From Marinobacter salarius (lineage in GTDB: Bacteria; Pseudomonadota; Gammaproteobacteria; Pseudomonadales; Oleiphilaceae), in assembly GCA_000831005.1 (NCBI GenBank), contig CP007152.1, positions 3,410,001 to 3,474,000 of the forward strand: DNA of 64,000 nt, read 5' to 3'. Under the pieces are notes generated by a model. The model was not told the origin of the DNA. It saw only the letters and a program-made list of their open reading frames with translations, and did not search any database. The position numbers and the translations under genes are program-made. Positions within the stretch are counted from its first letter, which is position 1, and each line of letters begins with the position of its first letter. This document shows positions 19,556 through 27,516 of this stretch, in pieces.

Positions 19556-19870
19556 ATGACCATGGAACATTATATTGAGCTCGTGAGGATTGATGGCGAT
19601 TGGGAGGGTGGTCATCACGGCCAGTATCCCAAAGTATTCGGAGTCAGCCTCGAAAGCGATAAACCGTTTGTGGTTACCGAGGGTTCCGGATGGGGGCTAG
19701 GCGGGGCGAGCTATACATTGCCCGGATTATTTGAGGGTAACGCAGCATCGATATTTGATCGGGCTGAGTCTTTGGAACTGTTTCAGATTTTATCATCAGC
19801 TTACCATTCCGGTGCAAGTGATGAGGTTTTAGTGTTGGAGTTGATGCAGCGGTATGGTGGGCATGCATAA
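19556..19870 (+). CDS. Cassette 3: small soluble protein of unknown function
   Basis: I do not recognise the family. The 104-residue product is acidic, with no membrane segment or signal peptide, a Gly-rich middle (EGSGWGLGGASYTLPGLFEG) and a helical C-terminus. The start (ATG at 19556, or 19562) is only 12 bases from the cassette border and has no ribosome site of its own, so translation may depend on upstream sequence. The stop TAA lies inside the attC heptamer GCATAAC, a tight packing typical of cassettes. Confidence 0.65.
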   Translation: MTMEHYIELVRIDGDWEGGHHGQYPKVFGVSLESDKPFVVTEGSGWGLGGASYTLPGLFEGNAASIFDRAESLELFQILSSAYHSGASDEVLVLELMQRYGGHA

Positions 19871-19963
19871 CCAATCGTTCAAGTTCGCTACCGGCCTGGT
19901 GGCCGTCCGCCGGACGCTACTACGCTGCGCTCCGCAGGCGCCGCTTAACATTCAGCGTTAAAT
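19865..19963 (+). repeat. attC site 3
   Basis: GCATAAC (19865-19871) to GTTAAAT (19957-19963), 99 bp, the longest of the four, with an imperfect GC-rich palindrome. The crossover is at 19957|19958. The first heptamer complements GTTATGC at 19544. Confidence 0.88.
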
Positions 19964-19979
19964 TGTATGAGTGAGTGCC

Positions 19980-20504
19980 ATGAATATAGAAGCTAAGACA
20001 GCTCTTGGGGTTCCGCTCGCTGTGATCGCGTGGATATTCGTTTACTTGCTCAGTTATGCTGCTTTGAGTCTATTAGATATGGCGCGTGGGCTGGACGGAG
20101 ATTGGTTACAGGAAACTGTTCGAGAGTGGGTTGCCCCAGGATTAGGAGGATATGTAGCTATCCATGCCGTAAACAAAATTTTGCCGGGTTCTAGACTCAA
20201 ATGGGTAGCTATTATTTTTTGCGCTTCATTGGTGCTTTTTCATATCGGCTTTTTTTCTTTTCTTGGCCATAGCTTGAAATTCAGTCTTGGTGAGCAAGTT
20301 ACGCAGTGGGGCATGGTCATAGCTACATGTGCCGGTTCCTACATTGCATTGAACCAAACTCCAGCATTTGTTTCAGCAGAAAAAAAGACATCTAAGCTAA
20401 CCGTAGATTGTCCCGCTTGTGGCCGGAAAATGAACGTTCCAAAGGGTAAAACGCTGAAAGTGACGTGCCCACACTGCACTTATAAATTTGAAATCCAGAC
20501 ATAA
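19980..20504 (+). CDS. Cassette 4: membrane protein with C-terminal zinc ribbon
   Basis: A 174-residue protein with about four hydrophobic segments in the first 130 residues, then a C-terminal zinc ribbon with two CxxC pairs (VDCPACGRKMNVPKG and VTCPHCTYKFEIQT). Such ribbons often bind metal for nucleic-acid or protein contacts, but here no further domain shows the role. The ATG at 19980 is taken as the start; an in-frame GTG at 19971 is possible. It lies 22 bases into the cassette, and 46 bases separate its stop from the attC. Confidence 0.7.
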   Translation: MNIEAKTALGVPLAVIAWIFVYLLSYAALSLLDMARGLDGDWLQETVREWVAPGLGGYVAIHAVNKILPGSRLKWVAIIFCASLVLFHIGFFSFLGHSLKFSLGEQVTQWGMVIATCAGSYIALNQTPAFVSAEKKTSKLTVDCPACGRKMNVPKGKTLKVTCPHCTYKFEIQT

Positions 20505-20550
20505 GAAAAGGAATTCAAGAAATGGTTACGTCGGGAGTGGCCTTCAGAAA

Positions 20551-20633
20551 ATTTAACCAGCGCAGGCACGGCGACGTCTTTTCCATTGCGGCTTCGCTCC
20601 ATTCCAAAGCCGCGCATGCTGCGGGCGTTATGC
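20551..20633 (+). repeat. attC site 4
   Basis: ATTTAAC (20551-20557) to GTTATGC (20627-20633). The central part, ATTGCGGCTTCGCTCCATTCC, nearly repeats that of attC 2, so the two sites are related. The crossover is at 20627|20628. Confidence 0.92.
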
Positions 20634-20648
20634 ATATGGTTTTGATCA

Positions 20649-20954
20649 ATGCTTAGGTTAGCTGCTTTGTTGGTAATGTTGGTTTCGCATAATGCATCGG
20701 CTCAGAGTTTCTTAGACTCGCTAGCCGAAAAGTACTCAGACATGTTCTGTGAACATGAGGGTTTTCTGGAGTGTGCTGCGGCAAAAAAGGGTGAGTGTGT
20801 TTCTGCAATTGAGCGTTCGGTGCAGCACTGCGACGAGTTTGCTTTGCAAATTTATGAAGAGACTGAGGCAGGTGAGGATTCCTCGCTTCGCTCAGACACC
20901 TTTTCCCGGCAGAAAAGAGTACCCACCCCCATGCCGATCAAACCTAGAAGATAA
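20649..20954 (+). CDS. Cassette 5: secreted Cys-containing protein, C-terminus altered by a repeat
   Basis: Unrecognised protein of 101 residues. A clear signal peptide (about residues 1-18, cut after NASA) precedes a short domain with four Cys (MFCEHEGFLECAAAKKGECV, QHC), likely two disulfides in the periplasm. The last 24 or so residues (from SSLRSDTFSRQK) are encoded by a REP-like repeat at 20881-20930, so the original C-terminus appears to have been replaced. No attC follows where one is expected; the cassette may be fixed in place. Confidence 0.6.
   Translation: MLRLAALLVMLVSHNASAQSFLDSLAEKYSDMFCEHEGFLECAAAKKGECVSAIERSVQHCDEFALQIYEETEAGEDSSLRSDTFSRQKRVPTPMPIKPRR
20881..20930 (-). repeat. 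REP-like repeat copy inside cassette 5
   Basis: Read on the minus strand, positions 20916-20882 match positions 24692-24726 at 34 of 35 bases (TTTTCTGCCxGGAAAAGGTG then TCTGAGCGAAGCGAG), and the bases beyond are a diverged G-rich version of the same element. It encodes the tail of the cassette 5 protein. Confidence 0.8.
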
Positions 20955-20995
20955 CGCCGTATTAGCGGGTTTGTGGCGATAACTCGCGGTTTAGG

Positions 20996-21100
20996 CATTG
21001 GTCGGTGAGGCCTTCCAGGATCGTCAAAAACATGGATGTTTTTGTCGAGCGTACAGGGATGTATTCACAGCGCATCCTGGAAGGGCCTCACCGACCAATG
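20996..21100. repeat. 105-bp palindromic element between integron and prfB
   Basis: The arms at 20996-21021 and 21074-21100 are perfect inverted repeats except that one has GGCC where the other has GGCCC. Inside lies a second hairpin (CAAAAACAT-GG-ATGTTTTTG, 21025-21044) and the string GAGCGTACAGGGATGTATTC. The layout is that of a small non-coding palindromic element. I recall similar GAGCGTACAGGGA-type strings in intergenic DNA of related bacteria, but cannot verify this here. Confidence 0.75.
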
Positions 21101-21205
21101 CATGCACCAAGTCAAAACCCACCGGCTGATTTAAAAACAGATTTCCGGTAGAATCTCGCCCTTGATTTTGAACGCATCCATTTTCTGAGCGTGAGTAAGG
21201 ATTTC

Positions 21206-22301
21206 ATGGAAATCAATCCCATTGTTACGAAGATAAAAGACCTTCGTGAGCGCACTGAAGCGCTCAGGGGGTATCTTTGACTACGATCAACGTAGTGAAA
21301 GACTGACCGAAGTAGAGCGTGAACTGGAAGTGCCTTCCGTATGGGAAGACCCCGAACGGGCGCAGGCGCTGGGCAAGGAACGCTCCGATCTTGAATTGAT
21401 TGTTCGTACCATCGACAACCTCACCTCCGGCCTTGAAGACGCCGAGGGTTTGCTCGAAATTGCCGACGAGGAAGAGGACGAGGGCACGGCTGCGGAGATC
21501 GAAGCTGATCTGGCCGGGCTCGATAAAGAACTCGAGAAGCTCGAATTCCGCCGCATGTTCTCGGGCGAGATGGACGCCAACAACGCCTACCTGGATATTC
21601 AGGCCGGCTCCGGCGGTACTGAGGCCCAGGACTGGGGCAATATGCTGTTGCGCATGTACCTGCGCTGGGCTGAGCGTCGTGGCTTCAAGGTCGAGATTGT
21701 CGAATTGCAGGAAGGTGATGTGGCCGGCATTAAGAGTGCAACCATCCACATCCAGGGCGACTATGCGTTTGGTTGGTTGCGCACGGAAACCGGTGTGCAT
21801 CGTCTGGTGCGAAAGTCGCCGTTTGATTCCGGCAACCGCCGTCACACGTCGTTCTCATCCGTCTTTGTCTCACCGGAAGTGGACGACAGCTTCGAGATTG
21901 AAATCAATCCGGCAGACCTTCGTGTCGACGTCTATCGCGCCTCGGGTGCGGGTGGTCAGCACGTAAACCGGACCGAATCTGCTGTGCGTCTGACTCACAA
22001 TCCCACTGGTATTGTCGTGGCCTGTCAGGCTGGCCGAAGCCAGCATCAGAACAAAGACCAGGCCATGAAACAGCTGAAAGCGAAGCTGTTTGAGCGTGAG
22101 ATGCAGGAGCGTAACGCCGAGAAACAGAAGGCTGAGGATGCCAAGGCGGATATCGGCTGGGGCAGCCAGATCCGCTCCTACGTGCTGGACGACAGCCGTA
22201 TCAAGGACTTACGCACCAAGGTGGAAACCAGCAATACCCAGTCGGTGCTGGACGGTGACATCGACAAGTTCATCGAAGCCAGCCTGAAGATGGCGCTGTA
22301 A
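21206..22301 (+). CDS. prfB: Peptide chain release factor 2 (programmed +1 frameshift)
   Basis: Recognises UGA and UAA stop codons and releases the peptide. The first 24 codons ([16 protein letters not shown] onward) end at CTT TGA, where ribosomes shift +1 into the main frame to give about 364 residues. The GGQ motif lies in [13 protein letters not shown]. The frameshift is autoregulatory: when RF2 is scarce, UGA reads slowly and shifting increases. Unlike the other frame breaks in this window, this one needs one base to be skipped, not added. lysS follows 51 bases downstream, a common pairing. Confidence 0.97.
21266..21281 (+). promoter_or_regulatory. prfB programmed frameshift site
   Basis: AGGGGGTATCTTTGAC contains the internal Shine-Dalgarno-like AGGGGG, a three-base spacer, the slippery CTT and the in-frame TGA followed by C, matching the canonical RF2 frameshift signal. 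Confidence 0.97.
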
Positions 22302-22352
22302 ACAGCGCCTTTGCCATGCTAACCCGGACAATTCCCGATTTTGCGAGCCAAC

Positions 22353-23884
22353 ATGACTGAACACACCCCGAATGCACAGCCAGAGGACAACAAGCTGATT
22401 GCCGAGCGTCGCGCCAAGTTGGCGGAGATGCGTGATCAGGCAATGCCTTTCCCAACAACTTCCGTCGCGACGCCACCGCGGCCGAGCTTTTGGCCAAATA
22501 TGGCGACAAGAGCAAGGAAGAGCTGGCTGAGATGGGCATTCAGGTGGCTGTTGCCGGCCGCATGATGCTTGATCGTAAAGCATTCAAAGTGGTTCAGGAT
22601 ATGACGGGCCGCATTCAGATCTACGCCTCAAAAGATGTCCAGAAAGACACCAAGCACTGGGATCTGGGCGATATCGTGGGGGTGCGGGGTATTCTGTGTA
22701 AGTCAGGCAAGGGTGACCTCTATGTAAGCATGGACGAGTACACGCTGTTGACCAAGTCGCTGCGTCCATTGCCGGAGAAGCACAAGGGGCTGACCGACAC
22801 GGAAGCCCGGTATCGTCACCGCTACGTTGACCTGATGGTGAACGAAGACAGTCGCCGCGTGTTCTATGCACGTTCGAAGATTATCAGCGTCATGCGTCAG
22901 TACTTCACCGACCGAGACTTCATGGAAGTCGAAACCCCAATGCTGCAGGTGATTCCTGGTGGTGCCACGGCGCGTCCGTTCGTGACTCACCACAACGCCC
23001 TGGGTATCGACATGTACCTGCGTATTGCTCCGGAGCTGTTCCTCAAGCGCCTGGTGGTCGGTGGTTTCGAGCGGGTATTCGAAATCAACCGCAACTTCCG
23101 TAATGAAGGGCTTTCCACCCGTCATAACCCGGAATTCACCATGGTGGAGTTCTATCAGGCCTATGCCGATTACAACGACCTGATGGACCTTACCGAAGAC
23201 ATGCTGCGCACCATTGCCCAGAAAGTACTCGGTACCACCACGGTGGTGAACACCCGTACCCTGTCCGATGGCGAAGAAGAAACCATTGAGTACGACTTCG
23301 GCAAGCCTTTCGAGCGCCTGACCGTGGTGGACGCCATCCTGCGATACAATCCTGATATCAAAGTCGAGCAGTTGGCCGATGAAACCAGTGCCCGCCAGGT
23401 GGCGAAGGATCTGGGGATTCACCTCAAAGAAGGCTGGGGATTGGGTAAGGTACAGATCGAAATCTTCGAAGCGACCGCTGAACATCGCCTGATGCAGCCC
23501 ACATTCATTACCGATTACCCGAAAGAAGTGTCACCGCTGGCCCGATGCAAGGACAACGACACGTTCGTCACCGAACGTTTCGAATTCTTCGTGGGTGGCC
23601 GCGAGATTGCCAACGGGTTCTCCGAGCTCAACGACGCCGAAGACCAGGCCGAGCGCTTCCAGGAGCAGGTGGCCGAAAAAGATGCGGGTGACGACGAAGC
23701 CATGTTCTACGACGAAGACTACGTCATGGCGCTGGAATACGGCCTGCCACCGACAGCAGGTGAAGGCATTGGCATCGACCGTCTGGCCATGCTGCTGACG
23801 GATTCCGCCTCGATTCGCGACGTCATCCTGTTCCCCGCCATGCGCCCGGAGCACAAGGCTGAAACGAAGAAAGACGAGGACTGA
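22353..23884 (+). CDS. lysS: Lysine--tRNA ligase, class II (apparent frameshift)
   Basis: Charges tRNA(Lys). The N-terminus [20 protein letters not shown] leads to an OB-fold anticodon-binding domain (about residues 60-150), then the class II core with [19 protein letters not shown], the motif 2 region [19 protein letters not shown] and motif 3 [12 protein letters not shown]. One C appears to be lost near 22452, as the reading should run [20 protein letters not shown]. The corrected length is about 510 residues. ung starts three bases after the stop, so the two may be cotranscribed. Confidence 0.95.
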
Positions 23885-23887
23885 CCC

Positions 23888-24627
23888 ATGCAGCCGGTGG
23901 ACGTACTGGCAGGCCAACTAAAGCCAGACCGGGGCTGGACCGAGCACCTTGGTAACGAATTCAGCCAGCCCTACATGCAACAGCTGGCTGACTTCCTGGC
24001 GGCGGAGGAACAGGCCGGAAAAACCCTGTTCCCCGCCAGCACCATTGCTTCAACGCCCTGAACAGTACACCGCTGGATCAGGTACGTGTGGTCATTCTCG
24101 GCCAGGACCCCTACCACGGCCCCGGCCAGGCTCACGGCCTGTGCTTCTCCGTGCGCCCGCACGTGGCCACGCCGCCGTCGCTGGTCAACATCTTCAAGGA
24201 AATCCACGCCGACCTCGGCATTCAGCCCCCGGACCATGGTTGCCTGCAACCCTGGGCTGATCAGGGCGTGCTCCTTCTCAACAGCGTGCTCACCGTCGTC
24301 CAAAGCCAGGCTGGCGCCCACCAGGGCAAAGGCTGGGAAACCTTCACCGACCGCGTCATCGAAACCATCAACCGCGAGCGTGAGGGGGTAGTGTTCCTAC
24401 TCTGGGGAAGCTACGCCAAGAAAAAAGGCCAGCACATCGACCGCAGCAAACACCTGGTCCTGGACGGCCCGCATCCGTCGCCGCTAAGCGCCTACCGCGG
24501 CTTCTTCGGCTGCAAGCATTTTTCCCGGGCGAACGAGTGGTTACAGCAGAAAGGGCTGCCGACTGTTGATTGGTCATTGCCAAACAAATCGGAGCTGCTT
24601 AGACAATACGGTAAGAGCCAGTCCTGA
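23888..24627 (+). CDS. ung: Uracil-DNA glycosylase (apparent frameshift)
   Basis: Family 1 glycosylase that removes uracil from DNA, the first step of base excision repair. The catalytic water-activating loop [13 protein letters not shown], the uracil-binding segment and the minor-groove loop [14 protein letters not shown] are all intact. One C is missing near 24040; adding it gives [20 protein letters not shown] and a protein of about 246 residues, slightly longer than the E. coli enzyme (229). It follows lysS closely and ends before an extended hairpin. Confidence 0.94.
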
Positions 24628-24674
24628 AAAATGAAGCGGAACGCAAAGGGCGGCCCGCAATAGGAATGAACGGG

Positions 24675-24759
24675 CAGGGGGCTGGGGTATTTTTTCTGCC
24701 AGGAAAAGGTGTCTGAGCGAAGCGAGTTCTTTTCCCAAAGAAAATACCCCAGCTCCCTG
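24675..24759. repeat. Extended REP-like hairpin between ung and HDOD gene
   Basis: Nested inverted repeat: outer arms CAGGGGGCTGGGGTATTTT and AAAATACCCCAGCTCCCTG (one mismatch), inner arms GGAAAAG / CTTTTCC around TGAGCGAAGCGAG. It can act as a two-way terminator for the convergent neighbours. A second copy of one arm lies in cassette 5 at 20881-20930. Confidence 0.85.
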
Positions 24760-24776
24760 GCCAGCCCCCAAAAGAA

Positions 24777-25610
24777 CTACTGAAGAAGCGCCATAGCAGC
24801 TTCCATCTGCGCGTTCAGATCCTCTTCCTCGCTCATATCCACCTCCGGATCCAACCCAAGACGATCAAACGCCGAAATTGTCTTCCAGTCCACCTCCGTC
24901 CAGGGATGATCTGTCCCGGCAATCAACTGCAGATTGGCAATCATCACCAGATCCGCATAATCCGCTGCTGGCACCTCACGATGCAGGTTCGCGTATTCCA
25001 GAGGCACATTCTGAAGTTCTTTCGGGAAATCCCATTTCTGCAGAATCGTCGCCCCGATACGCGGATGAATCTCATCAATCACATTGTCCAGCATGATGCT
25101 ACTGATCTGAATATCCCGGTCTTCCACATAGCGCAGAATCGGCAACACCCCGATGAGGTGAACCAACCCGGCCAGGGTGGCCTGATCTGCCTTGAGATTG
25201 GTGTAATGCTGTGCCAGCACATGGCACACCCCGGCCACCTCAGTGCTCTTTTGCCAGGTGGCACGCAGGCGCTTGTCGATCATGTCCGAAGTGGCCTGGA
25301 ACATCTGCTCCATGGCAAGACCCATCGCCAGGTTGCTGGTATAAGCCATGCCCAGGCGACCAACCGCCATATTCAAGTTCTCAATCGCCCGGCTGCCGCG
25401 AAATAGCGGGCTGTTGCAGACTCGAATGATACGGGCTGACAGGGCCGTGTCGTTGCTGATGACCTTCACCAGGTCAATAATGGCCGAGTCCTCGTTTTCT
25501 GCGATGTCGCGTACCTGAAGCGCAACTTCCGGAAGTGTCGGAAGTACCAGTTTGTCGTTTTCAATAGCGTCGGTCAGGTCGGTTTTTATGGTTTCTACAA
25601 TGTTGGACAT
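24777..25610 (-). CDS. HDOD domain protein
   Basis: A 277-residue cytoplasmic protein, almost entirely one HDOD domain (LPTLPEVALQVRDIAENEDS, VISNDTALSARIIRVCNSPL, then AGLVHLIGVLPILRYVED). HDOD proteins are related to HD phosphohydrolases but usually lack the metal-binding His-Asp pair and act as signalling scaffolds. The acidic C-terminus (VDMSEEEDLNAQMEAAMALL) is free of known domains. It stands alone between the REP-like hairpin and ygfZ. A specific pathway cannot be assigned. Confidence 0.8.
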   Translation of the reverse strand: MSNIVETIKTDLTDAIENDKLVLPTLPEVALQVRDIAENEDSAIIDLVKVISNDTALSARIIRVCNSPLFRGSRAIENLNMAVGRLGMAYTSNLAMGLAMEQMFQATSDMIDKRLRATWQKSTEVAGVCHVLAQHYTNLKADQATLAGLVHLIGVLPILRYVEDRDIQISSIMLDNVIDEIHPRIGATILQKWDFPKELQNVPLEYANLHREVPAADYADLVMIANLQLIAGTDHPWTEVDWKTISAFDRLGLDPEVDMSEEEDLNAQMEAAMALLQ

Positions 25611-25727
25611 AGTCAGTTTGAATCCGCCTGTTAAGTGTCACCTGGCCGGCAGGAACGTCCGGAAAGGCTAATATGTTCATGTATATGACGTACTTTATAG
25701 CAAATTATCGGGATTCTTCCTGTCAAC

Positions 25728-26725
25728 TTATGTATCAGGCGTGTCGGTTTTTTCACGCTCCGGAACAGAATACGGCAAGGGGCGCAGTGACAGAACCGCG
25801 TCGGAGGCGCTCTCGGGTACCAATGATTTCTCCGCCGCATCGTGGCGCACAACGGCCAGAATCTCCGAGTGTCCGTCAGAGAAACCAACAGAATTCACGA
25901 CATTTCCCACTGACCGATCTCCGTCCAGCAGCGACTCACCGGGGGCAGGCAGGGTGCCGGCATCGCTGCAGGTATACCGGAAAAGGCTTTTTTTGAGTTG
26001 CCCCAGGAAGTGCATGCGCGCGATCACTTCCTGCCCGGTGTAGCAGCCTTTCTTGAAGTGGATGCCTCCAACATGCTGCCAGTTCAGCATTTGCGGCACG
26101 AAGCTCTCCGTGGTGGCGGCCGTGAGCGATGCTACGCCGGCAGCAATTTCGGAAGCCTGCCAATCGGCGAGGGGGGCTGCAGGAATGTCCGCCAGAGCCT
26201 GTTGTAGCGATGTGTCCAGATCACACGTTTGCCAGAGTTCATAGCGAGCCATGCCCTCGGCGGTGTCCATCGTACGTATCACGTGGCCTCCGTTGATTTT
26301 CACGGAATCGCCTGCGACTGCCAGTGCACCGGTGCCTTCTGGCAGCAGTTTTTCTACTGCGGCATCGCCAGAAGTCCGATGATCCGAGCGTCCGACTCTA
26401 CCTCCATTGACGTACCACGGAACAGCATCAGGTACTTGCGCAAATGAGTCACCGTGCCGTCGGAGAGATTCGCTGGCAGCTCCATCAATATGTCATCACC
26501 ATCCCTCACCAACCGGGTCAGGCAATAGGCGCGCCCCTTGGGTGTACAGGCTGCCGCTCTTGGCGAATGACCCTGGGTGACATCGTCGATCTGCTGGCTG
26601 AACTGCCCCTGCAGGAACTTGTCGGTGCCTGGCCCGGCTATTCGAACCATGACACGGTCAGAGATGAAAACGCAGCGGGGCTGGGGAAGCGGATGGTTGG
26701 CCAACGGACTTTCGATGTCTGACAT
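25728..26725 (-). CDS. ygfZ: tRNA-modifying / Fe-S cluster assembly protein YgfZ (apparent frameshift)
   Basis: Folate-binding protein of the GcvT-like family that supports maturation of some [4Fe-4S] enzymes such as MiaB. The signature KGCYTGQEVIAR is present in the C-terminal half. The start at 26725 (MSDIESPLANHPLPQPRCV) lies after a GGAGCG element. One base is missing near 26372, splitting the gene; the join should read RIIGLSGDAAVEKLLPEGTG. The corrected product has about 332 residues. It follows ygfX by 14 bp on the same strand. Confidence 0.88.
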
Positions 26726-26739
26726 GAAGCGCTCCAGAA

Positions 26740-27228
26740 TCAGTGGATTTCCTGCGTTTGGCGACCAGATGCCTTGCTGCCAGAGGTCGGGCCCAGGCGA
26801 AGCCAGACCCGCAAACGGCGGAATGCATCGGAAGGGATGTTGCGAAACCGCGGCGTAACGGCAACCAGGACAACAGGATATGTACACGATATGGTGCCGG
26901 AATGCTGCAGTTTCAAGATCGCAAAGTTGGCACCCAGACGACTTTCGTCCGCAACCTGGACAGCGCGGTCCTGCCCAGAGCGAAGGCGCACGTATAATTG
27001 CTCGCCCTCAACCCGTAGTTCGGTTACGGCTGCCGGACCGACCAGCAAGCCGGTTCGGCGATACTCGAAAACCGCACCCACGAGTGAGGGGATAGCCAGC
27101 ACCAGAAGGAGGGGGCTGAACTCACTGGCTACGGCGGCTACGAACAGGGTCAGCGCCAGCCAGGGCAGGGTGCACAGTAACCCGACAGCGTGGGATGGAA
27201 TCAGTGCCAGTTCAATCCGGCTGGACAC
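26740..27228 (-). CDS. YgfX-like membrane protein
   Basis: A 162-residue protein whose N-terminal third holds two closely spaced membrane helices (about residues 15-37 and 38-57), followed by a soluble beta-rich domain with [19 protein letters not shown] and a basic C-terminus. In position, size and layout it matches YgfX (CptA), encoded next to sdhE in many gammaproteobacteria. The E. coli protein was described as a toxin affecting the cytoskeleton, with SdhE as partner, but that role is disputed. The start overlaps the sdhE end by 17 bases. Confidence 0.7.
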   Translation of the reverse strand: MSSRIELALIPSHAVGLLCTLPWLALTLFVAAVASEFSPLLLVLAIPSLVGAVFEYRRTGLLVGPAAVTELRVEGEQLYVRLRSGQDRAVQVADESRLGANFAILKLQHSGTISCTYPVVLVAVTPRFRNIPSDAFRRLRVWLRLGPTSGSKASGRQTQEIH

Positions 27229-27466
27229 GGTTCAGTATGAGGTCAACGATGCGTTGCAGGTCGGGGTCTTCCGGGCGGCTGCGCTGCATGAACCACTCGA
27301 ACATATCGGTGTCCTCGCAGTTGATCAGCTTTTGGTACCGTGCCTGGTCCTCAGTGGGAAGGTCTCGATAGGCGTTTTCAAGGAACGGGATCAGCAAAAC
27401 GTCCAGTTCAAGCATGCCGCGGCGGCTGTGCCAGTAGAGGCGGTTGAATTCGGTGTTGTCAGACAT
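27212..27466 (-). CDS. sdhE: FAD assembly factor SdhE
   Basis: Small protein of 84 residues that promotes covalent attachment of FAD to the succinate dehydrogenase flavoprotein. It carries the signature RGMLELD (the RGxxE motif, residues about 16-22) and the helical [20 protein letters not shown] characteristic of the family. It overlaps ygfX, implying coupled translation. The succinate dehydrogenase genes are not in this window; the neighbour nadB is another flavoprotein. Confidence 0.9.
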   Translation of the reverse strand: MSDNTEFNRLYWHSRRGMLELDVLLIPFLENAYRDLPTEDQARYQKLINCEDTDMFEWFMQRSRPEDPDLQRIVDLILNRVQPD

Positions 27467-27516
27467 TGATTCTCTCAGTTAACCAGTGGGCATTGGAGTG
27501 GACCGAGCCATTTCCT

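Larger units (their letters stand above)
18295..20995 (+). mobile_element. Integron cassette array, five cassettes
   Basis: Cassettes 1-4 span 18295-18676, 18677-19544, 19545-19957 and 19958-20627; cassette 5 starts at 20628 and has no recognisable attC. The borders are exact: each cassette opens with TTRRRY-type bases (TTAAAA, TTAGAG, TTATGC, TTAAAT) whose complement with GTT closes its own downstream attC (TTTTAAC, CTCTAAC, GCATAAC, ATTTAAC). All five reading frames face away from the integrase. The attC sites are 83-99 bp and diverse, which suggests a chromosomal integron with cassettes of mixed origin. Codon use and A/T content differ from the flanking core genes. Confidence 0.92.

Noticed and set aside
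21206..21281. The prfB frame break as another sequencing error
   Set aside because: The signal is the canonical RF2 site and the shift is in the opposite direction.
26774..27469. A 231-codon open frame on the plus strand
   Set aside because: Antisense to ygfX and sdhE, both supported by family features and overlap.
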